From an uncultured Coriobacteriaceae bacterium (GTDB taxonomy: Bacteria; Actinomycetota; Coriobacteriia; Coriobacteriales; Eggerthellaceae): a stretch of 64,000 bases of DNA. Below the pieces are notes generated by a model. That model was not told where the DNA came from. It ran no database searches and worked only from the letters and a program-made list of their open reading frames with translations. Position 1 is the stretch's first letter; each line of letters opens with the position of its first letter. Location: positions 186,001 to 250,000 of the forward strand of contig CASFII010000006.1 of the NCBI GenBank assembly GCA_949294735.1, in the 5' to 3' direction. This document shows positions 27,163-34,491 of the stretch, piece by piece. The translations under genes were made by a program, and so were the position numbers.

Positions 27163-28809
27163 TTACTTCACCCCCCAAGGGCTCGTCACGGTTTCAAAGC
27201 TCTTACCCGTGGCCGGTTCAGTTACATGCACAGCGCATGCGGTGCAGGGGTCGAAGCTATGGACGGTACGAAGCGCATTAATTGGCTTTTCAATATCCGC
27301 AACTGGGCAACCAATCAAAGATTCTTCCATAGGACCATTTTCGCCCTTTTCATTATGAGGAGCAGCATTCCACGTAGTAGGAATGATAATCTGGTAGCCC
27401 TCAATCTTACCGTTCACAACCTTTTCGCTGTGATACAAAGCACCACGCGGCGCTTCCCAGAAGCCCGTACCAGCACCATTGCTTACTTCCGGAGCGTGGA
27501 AGTATTCATGGTCGCCACCCTTAACAGCTTCAATCAGTTCGTTGACCCATTCCTTCATAAGGCCAGCGATGTAAAGCGTTTCAATCTGGCGAACTGCAGT
27601 ACGGCCAAGCGTGGACTGAGCAACACCAATATTGCCCTTTGCACCCAAAGCTTCAAGCAAGCCATTAACCTGTTCAACGATGAACGGAACGCCGCGCTTG
27701 TAGGCAACCAGGATACGGGACAGACCGCCAGCTTCCATGCACTTACCGTCATAAGCAGGTGCCTTAATCCAGCTGTAGCGATCTTCTACGTTGTATTCCG
27801 TGAACTCAGGTTCTGTTACGAAATACGGGCTTGTGTAGGTATCAGCACCCTTGTACCAAGAGTGACCCATATACTCAGTAATCTTGCTCTCTTCAACATC
27901 AGAGAGGTTGAACTGTTCGTCCAAAACACCAGCAGGCAGATAACGGTCATTCATAGCCATGCTCTTGTTTTCAAAAACACCCCATGCAATATAACGACCG
28001 CAACCCTTACCGAAGCTCAAAGCATCCGCATAATACGGAGCAATGGCCAAGGTGTCAGGAATCATGGTTTCTTCAACCCACGTGTAGATTTCATCGACCA
28101 TAGCCTTCAGGTCGTCAAGCTTCTGTTCGGTTGGAACAAAAGCAGTACCACCAGGAACAATGGTCATAACATGCGGCATCTTGCCACCAAGTAAAGCACA
28201 TACTTCAGATGCACGAGCCTGCATCTTCAAAGCTTCCAAGTAATGAGCCGTGCAAATGAGGTCAAGCTCTGGAGGAAGCTTATAAGCAGTACCTTCATCA
28301 GCGTCAAACCAGTTGCCAGAGAAAATGGAAAGCTGACCATTTTCTGCAAACTTAGCAAGGCGCTGCTTCAAAGCACCAAAGTCCGTATTCATAGACGTCT
28401 TAGCGCTCTGAGCTAATTCGATGGTGTCAGCAACGTCGGCTTTCAAAGCATTCAGCGGGTTGACGTAGTCAAGTGCTGCCAGGTTGTAGAACCACAGAAT
28501 GTGGCTATGCAAGAACTGAGCACCTTCAATGAGGTTACGAATAATACGTGCATTATTCGGAATCTGAATACCATAAGCCTTCTCAGCCGCAATGGTGGAT
28601 GCGTGAGAATGAGAAACGGGGCAAACACCACAGATGCGTTGCACAATGTGCGCCGCGTCTTCAGGAGTGCGGTTTTCTACTACCAATTCCATACCACGGA
28701 AGCAGCCGCCAGAAACCCAAGCATCGGTAACTTTACCGTTGTTGACTTCCATTTCGACGCGGAGGTGACCTTCGATTCTTGTAATCGGGTCAATAACCGA
28801 ACGTGTCAT
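27163..28809 (-). CDS. hyaB: Membrane-bound uptake NiFe hydrogenase, large subunit
   Basis: The catalytic subunit of a group 1 uptake hydrogenase. The 548-residue protein binds NiFe through Cys in RICGVCPVSHSHAS near residue 58 and DPCTACAVH near the end. After the terminal His there is a 20-residue extension beginning VTEPATG, the expected substrate of the HyaD endopeptidase. The ATG directly follows the hyaA TAA. It should be exported with HyaA as a folded complex. A subgroup specific to Coriobacteria is described for group 1 hydrogenases and would fit, but phylogeny was not run. Confidence 0.95.
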   Translation of the reverse strand: MTRSVIDPITRIEGHLRVEMEVNNGKVTDAWVSGGCFRGMELVVENRTPEDAAHIVQRICGVCPVSHSHASTIAAEKAYGIQIPNNARIIRNLIEGAQFLHSHILWFYNLAALDYVNPLNALKADVADTIELAQSAKTSMNTDFGALKQRLAKFAENGQLSIFSGNWFDADEGTAYKLPPELDLICTAHYLEALKMQARASEVCALLGGKMPHVMTIVPGGTAFVPTEQKLDDLKAMVDEIYTWVEETMIPDTLAIAPYYADALSFGKGCGRYIAWGVFENKSMAMNDRYLPAGVLDEQFNLSDVEESKITEYMGHSWYKGADTYTSPYFVTEPEFTEYNVEDRYSWIKAPAYDGKCMEAGGLSRILVAYKRGVPFIVEQVNGLLEALGAKGNIGVAQSTLGRTAVRQIETLYIAGLMKEWVNELIEAVKGGDHEYFHAPEVSNGAGTGFWEAPRGALYHSEKVVNGKIEGYQIIIPTTWNAAPHNEKGENGPMEESLIGCPVADIEKPINALRTVHSFDPCTACAVHVTEPATGKSFETVTSPWGVK

Positions 28810-30093
28810 TTATGCCTGACCCCCTTTCGTTTCCTCGGTTTCTTCAAGCCCTGCATTTTCTGCAGTAAGCTTAGCCTTCTCTTCGTCAGTCAAATCGTAC
28901 TTGCCGATAGACTGTTCAGGATGCTTCGCGTCCCACTTGCGGATTTCTTCAAAGTCCGCACCGCCATCCATACGGCCAGTAATCTTCATGCCGAAGCCGT
29001 GTACTACCAAAGCAGCAGCTAAGGCACCAGTTACCAGCAGAGCAGCGGTTCCAGGCTGGAAGGTGAGTTCGCCAATGCGCAGGTCACGATGACGCTTACG
29101 GAACGGCGTGTTGACTTCAACCCAGTTCTGACCAGGATCGTTCGGATTTGCTTCGCAGCAACCAATGCAGGGAGCACCAGCCTGAACGCACCAGCTGCGG
29201 CGGTTGTTCCACAGGGTAACGCCGCAGTTGGACATGGTCTGAGGACCACGGCAACCTAACGGATAGAGGCAATATCCCAGTTCTTCTTCCTTGGTACCAA
29301 ATTCATAGACAAATTCGCCGTTTTCAAAATGACCACGACGTTCGCAGTTGTCATGAATGGTCTGACCAAAAATCCCTGCAGGCTTGCCTTCTGAAGTCAG
29401 GTTCAGTTCTGCAGGCGAAAGCTTTGCCAGCACAACATCAACCAGAACAGACATGAGCCATTCAGGGTTTGCAGGACAACCAGGAATGTTAACAACTGGC
29501 GTTGCAATACCATTCTTTTCCAAGAATTGTTGCACGCCTAAGGCGCCAGCGGAGTTCGGGTTTGCACCCATCCAACCGCCATTAACCGCGCACGAACCTA
29601 AAGCAACAACAGCGTTTGCGTTTTCGGCAGCTTCAATCAGATGTTCGGTACCTGGCAAATCAGCAACGCGAAGAGCCTGGCCACCCCAACCTTCAAGTAC
29701 TGCACCTTCGTAAACGAGAATGTAGTTGCCAGCTTCGATGGTCTGTCGTTTCGCTTCTTCCATTGAATGACCCGCAGCAGCTGAAAGTGTTTCGCAATAG
29801 TTCAGCGAAATCATTTCCAAAACTACTGTACCTGGGTCCGGCGTTTCAATTTGCGCAAACGATTCTGTACATCCCGTGCACGATGCACCCTCGATCCAAA
29901 TAACCGGATACAGATTGCCTTCGGTAGCTCCGATTATGGAATCTTCGAGAGCCTGCGCCACACGCGGTACTGTCAGCCCAGACACGCCTGCCGCGGCTGC
30001 AACAGCCCCGCATAGTTTCATGAAGCTACGACGTGATACACCACGCGCCGAAAGCATTTCCTGAAACTCTGAAACGGTGGCTTCCTTTCCCAT
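28810..30093 (-). CDS. hyaA: Membrane-bound uptake NiFe hydrogenase, small subunit with Tat signal
   Basis: The electron-relay subunit. The 427-residue protein starts with a twin-arginine signal SRRSFMKLCGAVAAAAGVSGL-type sequence (about residues 20-42). Cluster-binding motifs are IEGASCTGCTES, ALGSCAVNGGWMG, VNIPGCPANPEW and the Cys-rich region from HDNCERRGHF to CIGCCEANP. The proximal motif is the plain CTGC form, without the extra Cys of oxygen-tolerant enzymes. A C-terminal membrane helix (GTAALLVTGALAAALVVHG, about residue 355) anchors it, and a 45-residue cytoplasmic-type tail follows. The ATG at 30093 has a strong AAGGAGG site seven bases upstream; a GTG two codons earlier is less likely. 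Confidence 0.95.
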   Translation of the reverse strand: MGKEATVSEFQEMLSARGVSRRSFMKLCGAVAAAAGVSGLTVPRVAQALEDSIIGATEGNLYPVIWIEGASCTGCTESFAQIETPDPGTVVLEMISLNYCETLSAAAGHSMEEAKRQTIEAGNYILVYEGAVLEGWGGQALRVADLPGTEHLIEAAENANAVVALGSCAVNGGWMGANPNSAGALGVQQFLEKNGIATPVVNIPGCPANPEWLMSVLVDVVLAKLSPAELNLTSEGKPAGIFGQTIHDNCERRGHFENGEFVYEFGTKEEELGYCLYPLGCRGPQTMSNCGVTLWNNRRSWCVQAGAPCIGCCEANPNDPGQNWVEVNTPFRKRHRDLRIGELTFQPGTAALLVTGALAAALVVHGFGMKITGRMDGGADFEEIRKWDAKHPEQSIGKYDLTDEEKAKLTAENAGLEETEETKGGQA

Positions 30094-30213
30094 GTGCACA
30101 CCTCCTTCAGGTGTTCTCGCTTTTACACTACTGACACCATTTTCTACGAAAACAGTAACAATAAGGACGGGAAGCTTACAGGCGCAAAGTTTTACCCGCC
30201 AACGGTACTAAAA

Positions 30214-30239
30214 TGTTACGGAATAATATATTCGTAACA
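30214..30239. promoter_or_regulatory. Operator-like palindrome upstream of hyaA
   Basis: TGTTAC and GTAACA flank a second pair GAATA/TATTC with three central bases, giving eleven paired positions in 26 bases with one unpaired G. It lies 121 bases before the hyaA start in an AT-rich region that could hold the promoter. Half-sites of this kind fit CRP/FNR-family or other dimeric regulators, but the sequence is not a canonical FNR box. A related GTAACAATAAGGA copy lies nearby at about 30156-30168. Confidence 0.5.
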
Positions 30240-30296
30240 ATAGGAAAGGTTTATAGCGCCTGCTGAACACGGAGAAGCACTTCTTAAATATTCTAA

Positions 30297-30349
30297 AACC
30301 CAAAAGACACGTCCCCTTTGGGTTCAAAAGACACGTCCCCTATGGGTTC
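30297..30349. repeat. REP-like tandem repeat downstream of the DUF1385 gene
   Basis: Two 24-base copies (30302-30325 and 30326-30349) share AAAAGACACGTCCCC and differ at one base. The first copy plus its upstream flank forms a palindrome with perfect eight-base arms AACCCAAA (30297-30304) and TTTGGGTT (30317-30324) around a twelve-base centre. Two further degenerate CTTTGGGTT pieces follow to 30379. The GGGGACGTGTC core on the minus strand recalls dispersed repeats mobilised by Y1-type REP-associated transposases. No transposase is in the window. Confidence 0.6.
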
Positions 30350-30378
30350 TCCCTTTGGGTTCCTTGGACTCTTTGGGT

Positions 30379-31518
30379 TTAACGAGGCTGAGACGATGCT
30401 TCTGCTTCTTCACGATCAAGAACTTGTTGCATGGCAGCAATAGCACATTCAAGCATGCCGTCATCAGGTTCGTTAGTAGTGAGGTACTGCATTTGCATGC
30501 CTGGCCATAAAACTACTTTCACGAGTGGGTTTTCTGGATGACTTCCCGCCCACTTCACCGTAATCTCATAGGAAAGCCCTGCAATGACAGGCATAAACAA
30601 TATGCGAACCGCAATAACCAGCAAAAGCTTAGGAAGACCATCTGGTACACCCCAGGCATCAATCAAAGGATTAAGCGGAACAATGGTATATACCAAAATG
30701 GCAATAATCATCACCATAATCAAAAAGGCAGTTCCACAACGCACATGAAGACGAGGGAAACTTCGTGCATTTTCAGGAGTTAATGGCAAACCATGCTCAT
30801 AGCAATGAATGGTTTTATGCTCCGCGCCGTGATAGGCAAACATGCGCTTAATATCGCTCATTCTGCCAATAAGCCACAGGTAAAAGACAAACACTGCCAC
30901 GCGCAAAATACCCTCGCAGATATTCCATGCCAGAGTATTACTGTCGTATTCTCCAATAATCAAATTGCTTAAAGCAGCTGGTAGCGCGATAAATAAGAAG
31001 ACACCTAGTACCAAACCAAGCACCATAGAAATGGCCATTTCTTTTTTGCCAAATTCAAATTCGTCATCAGCCTGAGACTCTTTTTGAACTTCAACTTCAC
31101 TATCTGTCGGTGCTTTACTTTGCTCTGCTGCATGTTCCACTGACGCAGGTGCTTGCCCCTCTCCTTCATTGAAGGCGTGAAGGGCGGCAATTTCCAGTGC
31201 CTTATATCCCAACACAAGGGATTCAACAAGCGCACGACAACCGCGCACCAGTGGCCAGTTCATCCATGAATTCTTAGGCTTTCCCGAAGCAAGGTCGTGC
31301 TCTTCAGTATAAATACTTCCCGAAGGCTCCCTTACGGCAACTGCCCAGTTGTACTTGCCACGCATCATGACGCCCTCAATAAGCGCTTGTCCCCCTACGT
31401 GCGTTTTGCATGCGCCATCCTCAGAAAAGGCGCGCGAAAGGTCACTCTTCTGGCGAAGGGGCTCGTCAGAAGGAACAAGAGTATTCAAACTGTTTTCCGA
31501 ATTGCGTTTTGTCAGCAT
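30379..31518 (-). CDS. DUF1385 (YqhQ-like) membrane protein
   Basis: The 379-residue protein matches the DUF1385 family, whose function is not established. Signatures are HVGGQALIEGVMMRGKYNWA near residue 41 and the His-rich MFAYHGAEHKTIHCYEHG near residue 228, suggestive of metal binding. About four to five membrane helices fall in residues 175-320. An acidic, low-complexity segment (about 120-160) rich in Glu/Gln/Ser is an insertion not needed by the core. The gene often sits near prfA or thyX-like housekeeping genes in Gram-positives; here thyX is 61 bases upstream on the same strand. Confidence 0.88.
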   Translation of the reverse strand: MLTKRNSENSLNTLVPSDEPLRQKSDLSRAFSEDGACKTHVGGQALIEGVMMRGKYNWAVAVREPSGSIYTEEHDLASGKPKNSWMNWPLVRGCRALVESLVLGYKALEIAALHAFNEGEGQAPASVEHAAEQSKAPTDSEVEVQKESQADDEFEFGKKEMAISMVLGLVLGVFLFIALPAALSNLIIGEYDSNTLAWNICEGILRVAVFVFYLWLIGRMSDIKRMFAYHGAEHKTIHCYEHGLPLTPENARSFPRLHVRCGTAFLIMVMIIAILVYTIVPLNPLIDAWGVPDGLPKLLLVIAVRILFMPVIAGLSYEITVKWAGSHPENPLVKVVLWPGMQMQYLTTNEPDDGMLECAIAAMQQVLDREEAEASSQPR

Positions 31519-31579
31519 CTGTAAAATTAACTACGTATCACTTAGAAGAATTACCACAAAAGATAAAGCTGAAACCGCT

Positions 31580-32260
31580 CTAACCGCGTACTACCTTTGG
31601 ATAAGGATTACCGCAAGTCATCTTGCCTTCAGGACAGCTGCTATGAACACAAGGAGCCCCCGCGTCCATGAAAATGAAGGGAGCGGTAGGCTTCACCAGT
31701 TCTAACATACGATGCGCCAGTTCACGAATTTCCCACTGCGCACGATTGCAACAACGCAGTTCGAAAAAGTGCAAAAGCTCGCGTACGTTCATGGTGATAA
31801 CAATCTTTGTTTCAGCGGCATTCGGGAGTAGATAGCGCGCATCTTCTGCAGGCACGCCCGCATCCAAGAGCTTCTTGTACGCGTTCACGGTTGCTTCAAT
31901 AGCTTCATCAAAAACAGCTTCAAGCTCAGGCGTTGCCGTAACGCTTTCAGGCTTTACCACCTCTACCCCGTTTTTGAATTTCACATAACGCTGGCTCTGC
32001 TGATTGAAGCTTGCTATACGATGACGAACCAACTGATGGGTAAGCGCACGGGAAACGCCGTCTACAGCAAAGGTATAGCTCGCATGTTCCAGCGTGGAAT
32101 AATGTCCACTCGCCATAATGGTAGAAAGCACACTCTTTACTCGTTCTTCAGGCATTGTTTCCATAAGTTCAGCTGCCCCAACAGGCGCATAACACAGGCG
32201 CGCTGCCGTGGCGATAGCTCGTTCGGGATCGGGCGTGTGATACAGAAGCTCTACATGCAT
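31580..32260 (-). CDS. thyX: Flavin-dependent thymidylate synthase ThyX
   Basis: ThyX makes dTMP from dUMP using methylenetetrahydrofolate and FAD/NADPH. The 226-residue protein has the family signature RHRIASFNQQSQR (RHR-x7-S) near residue 79, STLEHASYTFAVDGVSRAL near residue 55, and the C-terminal LRCCNRAQWEIRELAHRML. It replaces ThyA, which is not seen here. It probably shares a transcript with the DUF1385 gene. Confidence 0.97.
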   Translation of the reverse strand: MHVELLYHTPDPERAIATAARLCYAPVGAAELMETMPEERVKSVLSTIMASGHYSTLEHASYTFAVDGVSRALTHQLVRHRIASFNQQSQRYVKFKNGVEVVKPESVTATPELEAVFDEAIEATVNAYKKLLDAGVPAEDARYLLPNAAETKIVITMNVRELLHFFELRCCNRAQWEIRELAHRMLELVKPTAPFIFMDAGAPCVHSSCPEGKMTCGNPYPKVVRG

Positions 32261-32391
32261 TTTGTGCTCCTAACTCAATTTGAAAGCATACCCTGCGAGT
32301 GTGCAGTCTCTAGATTACTGCAGTCTACGTTTGTATTAAAGCCAAAATTCGAGTTGCTAGTATACCATGTTCTTCTCATATAAAAATAAAA

Positions 32392-32409
32392 CCGACCATC
32401 GCTGGTCGG
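32392..32409 (-). terminator. Intrinsic terminator after rpmE
   Basis: CCGACCA pairs with TGGTCGG around a four-base loop, followed on the minus strand by TTTTATTTTTA. An upstream hairpin (GAAAGCGC with GCGCTTTC, 32425-32448) lies between it and the rpmE stop and lacks a T run. Confidence 0.82.
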
Positions 32410-32467
32410 CTCTATTTAAATTGCGAAAGCGCCCTTCGGAGCGCTTTCATGTGGGAAAGAAAATACG

Positions 32468-32884
32468 TTATTCAGCAGCCTGCTCTTCAGTAGCTTCTGC
32501 AGCCGGAGCTTCTTCAGCCGGAGCGGCAGCAACTTCTGCTTCAGCCTTCTTGGCGAATTCAGCAGCGCGCTTTGCCTTTTCAGCAGCCTTAGCTTCACGT
32601 TCAGCCTTCTTAGCGGCTTCGCGTTCTGCAACCTGAGCTGCGCGAGCGGCCTTCTTAGCGGCTTCGCGTTCTGCCACAACGTCCTTAGCAGAACCGAACT
32701 TATCAGCGAAGCGCTGTACGCGTCCGCCAGTGTCAACAAACTTCTGCTGACCAGTAAAGAAGGGATGGCATGCGTTGCAGATGTCAACCTTCAGTTCGGA
32801 CTTGGTAGAACGGGTGGTAAACGTGTTACCGCAGCTGCACCTAACCGTGCACTCTACATAATCTGGATGAATTCCTTGCTTCAT
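32468..32884 (-). CDS. rpmE: 50S ribosomal protein L31 with long Ala/Lys/Glu tail
   Basis: The L31 core is residues 1-65: [20 protein letters not shown], then [20 protein letters not shown]. The CSC and CNAC Cys mark the zinc-binding form. The remaining 70 or so residues are a repetitive Ala/Lys/Arg/Glu sequence predicted as a long helix, ending in an Ala/Glu/Pro-rich acidic stretch. Canonical L31 is about 70 residues, so this protein is doubled in size by the tail. The ATG at 32884 follows AAGGAGAAACC; earlier in-frame codons have no ribosome site. Confidence 0.93.
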   Translation of the reverse strand: MKQGIHPDYVECTVRCSCGNTFTTRSTKSELKVDICNACHPFFTGQQKFVDTGGRVQRFADKFGSAKDVVAEREAAKKAARAAQVAEREAAKKAEREAKAAEKAKRAAEFAKKAEAEVAAAPAEEAPAAEATEEQAAE

Positions 32885-33018
32885 GGTTTCTCCTTTTCCG
32901 TGCCTTGGTTTCCGACCAAGGCGAGACAAGCTTGCCTATAGTACCACAAGCATATTCTTTTGCAAGTTTGTATGAGCATTTATTGGGGGAAATTCACATC
33001 CCTTTTGGAGCAAAGCTA

Positions 33019-33870
33019 TTACTGCTCAGGCGTATTCTGCGTAGGAAAACTCTGTGTAGGCAAACCCTGCTGAGGAAGCTTTTTAGTTAGCGCGAAAACA
33101 AGCACGCAAATTCCCACAATAACAAGAGGTAGCGACAAAAGTTGTCCCATAGTCAACCAACCGCCCCACAGATATCCTAGTTGCACATCGGGTTCACGGA
33201 CAAACTCAATTAAGAAACGGAATATGCCATACATAACAAGGAAGACGCCCAAAAACGTACCGCGAGGACGTGGGGGCTGCTTGCGTGATAGGATAAGTAG
33301 CACCACAAAAATAATTAAGCCCTCTAGCACGGCTTCGTAAAGTTGCGAAGGGTGACGAGGTATATCGCCAGCAGCTCCTCCAAACACCACACCCCAAGGA
33401 GCATCGGTAGGAGCGCCCCACAACTCACCATTGATGAAGTTGGCACAACGGCCAAAGAAAAGTCCTAAAGGTGCAGCAACACACGCCATATCTGCCAAGG
33501 TCAAATATGGAATATGAGTCATCTTAGCTGCCACGATACCCGACAAAAAAGCACCTATGAGCCCTCCGTGAAAACTCATTCCCCCCTTGGTAGTCATAAG
33601 AATCTCTAAAGGATGTTCAAGATAGTAGCCATTGCCATAGAAGAGACAATATCCCAAACGGCCACCCACTACGATGCCGATAATTACACAGCACATGATG
33701 GTAATGAGCGAATCGGCGTCCACATACACACGCCAACGTTTGGCAACGCGCCACACAATGAATGCGGCACAGATAAAACCAAGTACATATGCAACACCGT
33801 ACCAGCGCACAGTAAAAGGACCCAACGAAAAAATAACGGGGTCAACCATTTGATAAAGCTCATTCAACAT
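33019..33870 (-). CDS. lgt: Prolipoprotein diacylglyceryl transferase
   Basis: Lgt attaches diacylglycerol to the lipobox Cys of prelipoproteins in the membrane. The 283-residue protein has about seven membrane segments, the conserved GGMSFHGGLIGAFLSG near residue 92, FFGRCANFINGELWGAPTD near residue 138 and HPSQLYEAVLEG near residue 177. The C-terminal 20 residues are Gln/Pro/Thr-rich. It is 23 bases after the stop of the Cys-rich small protein. Substrates in the window include the solute-binding lipoprotein at 48188-49075. Confidence 0.96.
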   Translation of the reverse strand: MLNELYQMVDPVIFSLGPFTVRWYGVAYVLGFICAAFIVWRVAKRWRVYVDADSLITIMCCVIIGIVVGGRLGYCLFYGNGYYLEHPLEILMTTKGGMSFHGGLIGAFLSGIVAAKMTHIPYLTLADMACVAAPLGLFFGRCANFINGELWGAPTDAPWGVVFGGAAGDIPRHPSQLYEAVLEGLIIFVVLLILSRKQPPRPRGTFLGVFLVMYGIFRFLIEFVREPDVQLGYLWGGWLTMGQLLSLPLVIVGICVLVFALTKKLPQQGLPTQSFPTQNTPEQ

Positions 33871-33893
33871 AGTACGTAACTCGCAACAATTGC

Positions 33894-34193
33894 TTAGAGA
33901 AGGAATCTATTCCGATTACCAAGACGAGTTTCTACCACGGTGTTCTCGTCAATGAGAGGGCCATTTTTAAGGAAATGATTGCAGAAGTGACACACTTCTT
34001 TGATAGCAGCCTGATAATTCAGTTCGGGGTTAAGAAGAACCTCTAAATCAGTTGCCACCTCGTGCGTGTCACGATGACACGCTGCATAATGACAGTCGGC
34101 GGGGCAAGGTTCACCAGGAGTGTTGTGGGGACAACGACTTTGCATTTCTTCGTCGCAGCCCCGTAACTCCCAGCACTTTGCCACCGCCGACAC
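33894..34193 (-). CDS. Small Cys-rich protein of unknown function
   Basis: I do not recognise a family name. The 99-residue product has eight Cys: CWELRGC near the start, then CPHNTPGEPCPADCHYAAC and later CHFC with an adjacent His. The CWE-x-x-GC form recalls short CW-motif proteins seen with metal- or redox-active systems in anaerobes. It is likely a metal- or iron-sulfur-binding cytoplasmic protein. It starts 16 bases after the NifU-domain gene and ends 23 bases before lgt, all on one strand. Possible partnership with the NifU protein is inferred only from position. Confidence 0.6.
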   Translation of the reverse strand: MSAVAKCWELRGCDEEMQSRCPHNTPGEPCPADCHYAACHRDTHEVATDLEVLLNPELNYQAAIKEVCHFCNHFLKNGPLIDENTVVETRLGNRNRFLL

Positions 34194-34209
34194 GTTTAAG
34201 CCTTATCTC

Positions 34210-34443
34210 TTACAGATCGGAAGGCACAACGCGCGTTACACCAGGAACGCGTTCTTTCAGGATGCGCTCAACACCATGGGCAAGCGTCATCTGGGACATC
34301 GGGCAGCCCTTGCAAGCACCCTGAAGTTCAACCGTTACTACACCATCTTCGTTAACGTCAACGAGCTTGACGTCGCCTCCGTCTGCTTGCAGGCTTGGGC
34401 GAATAAGTTCAAGCACTGCTGCTACATCAGTTTTTTCTACCAT
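34210..34443 (-). CDS. NifU C-terminal domain protein (iron-sulfur scaffold)
   Basis: The 77-residue protein is a stand-alone NifU-like C-terminal domain: RPSLQADGGDVKLVDVNEDG and the CxxC motif LQGACKGCPMSQMTL. Such proteins carry or transfer 4Fe-4S clusters. The ATG at 34443 has AGGAG seven bases upstream; an in-frame upstream ATG lacks one. In a cell with two hydrogenases the demand for iron-sulfur clusters is high, but a specific client cannot be named. Confidence 0.92.
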   Translation of the reverse strand: MVEKTDVAAVLELIRPSLQADGGDVKLVDVNEDGVVTVELQGACKGCPMSQMTLAHGVERILKERVPGVTRVVPSDL

Positions 34444-34491
34444 TGGTACTCCTAACAATAATTTCTTGTCCGCTGCATACTAGCACACTTG

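Noticed and set aside
27226-28194. 322-codon plus-strand frame antisense to hyaB
   Set aside because: It lies wholly within the hydrogenase large subunit, which has clear motifs on the other strand; the composition is that of a shadow frame.
30302-30349. CRISPR array
   Set aside because: Two adjacent 24-base copies without spacers; repeat type is REP-like.
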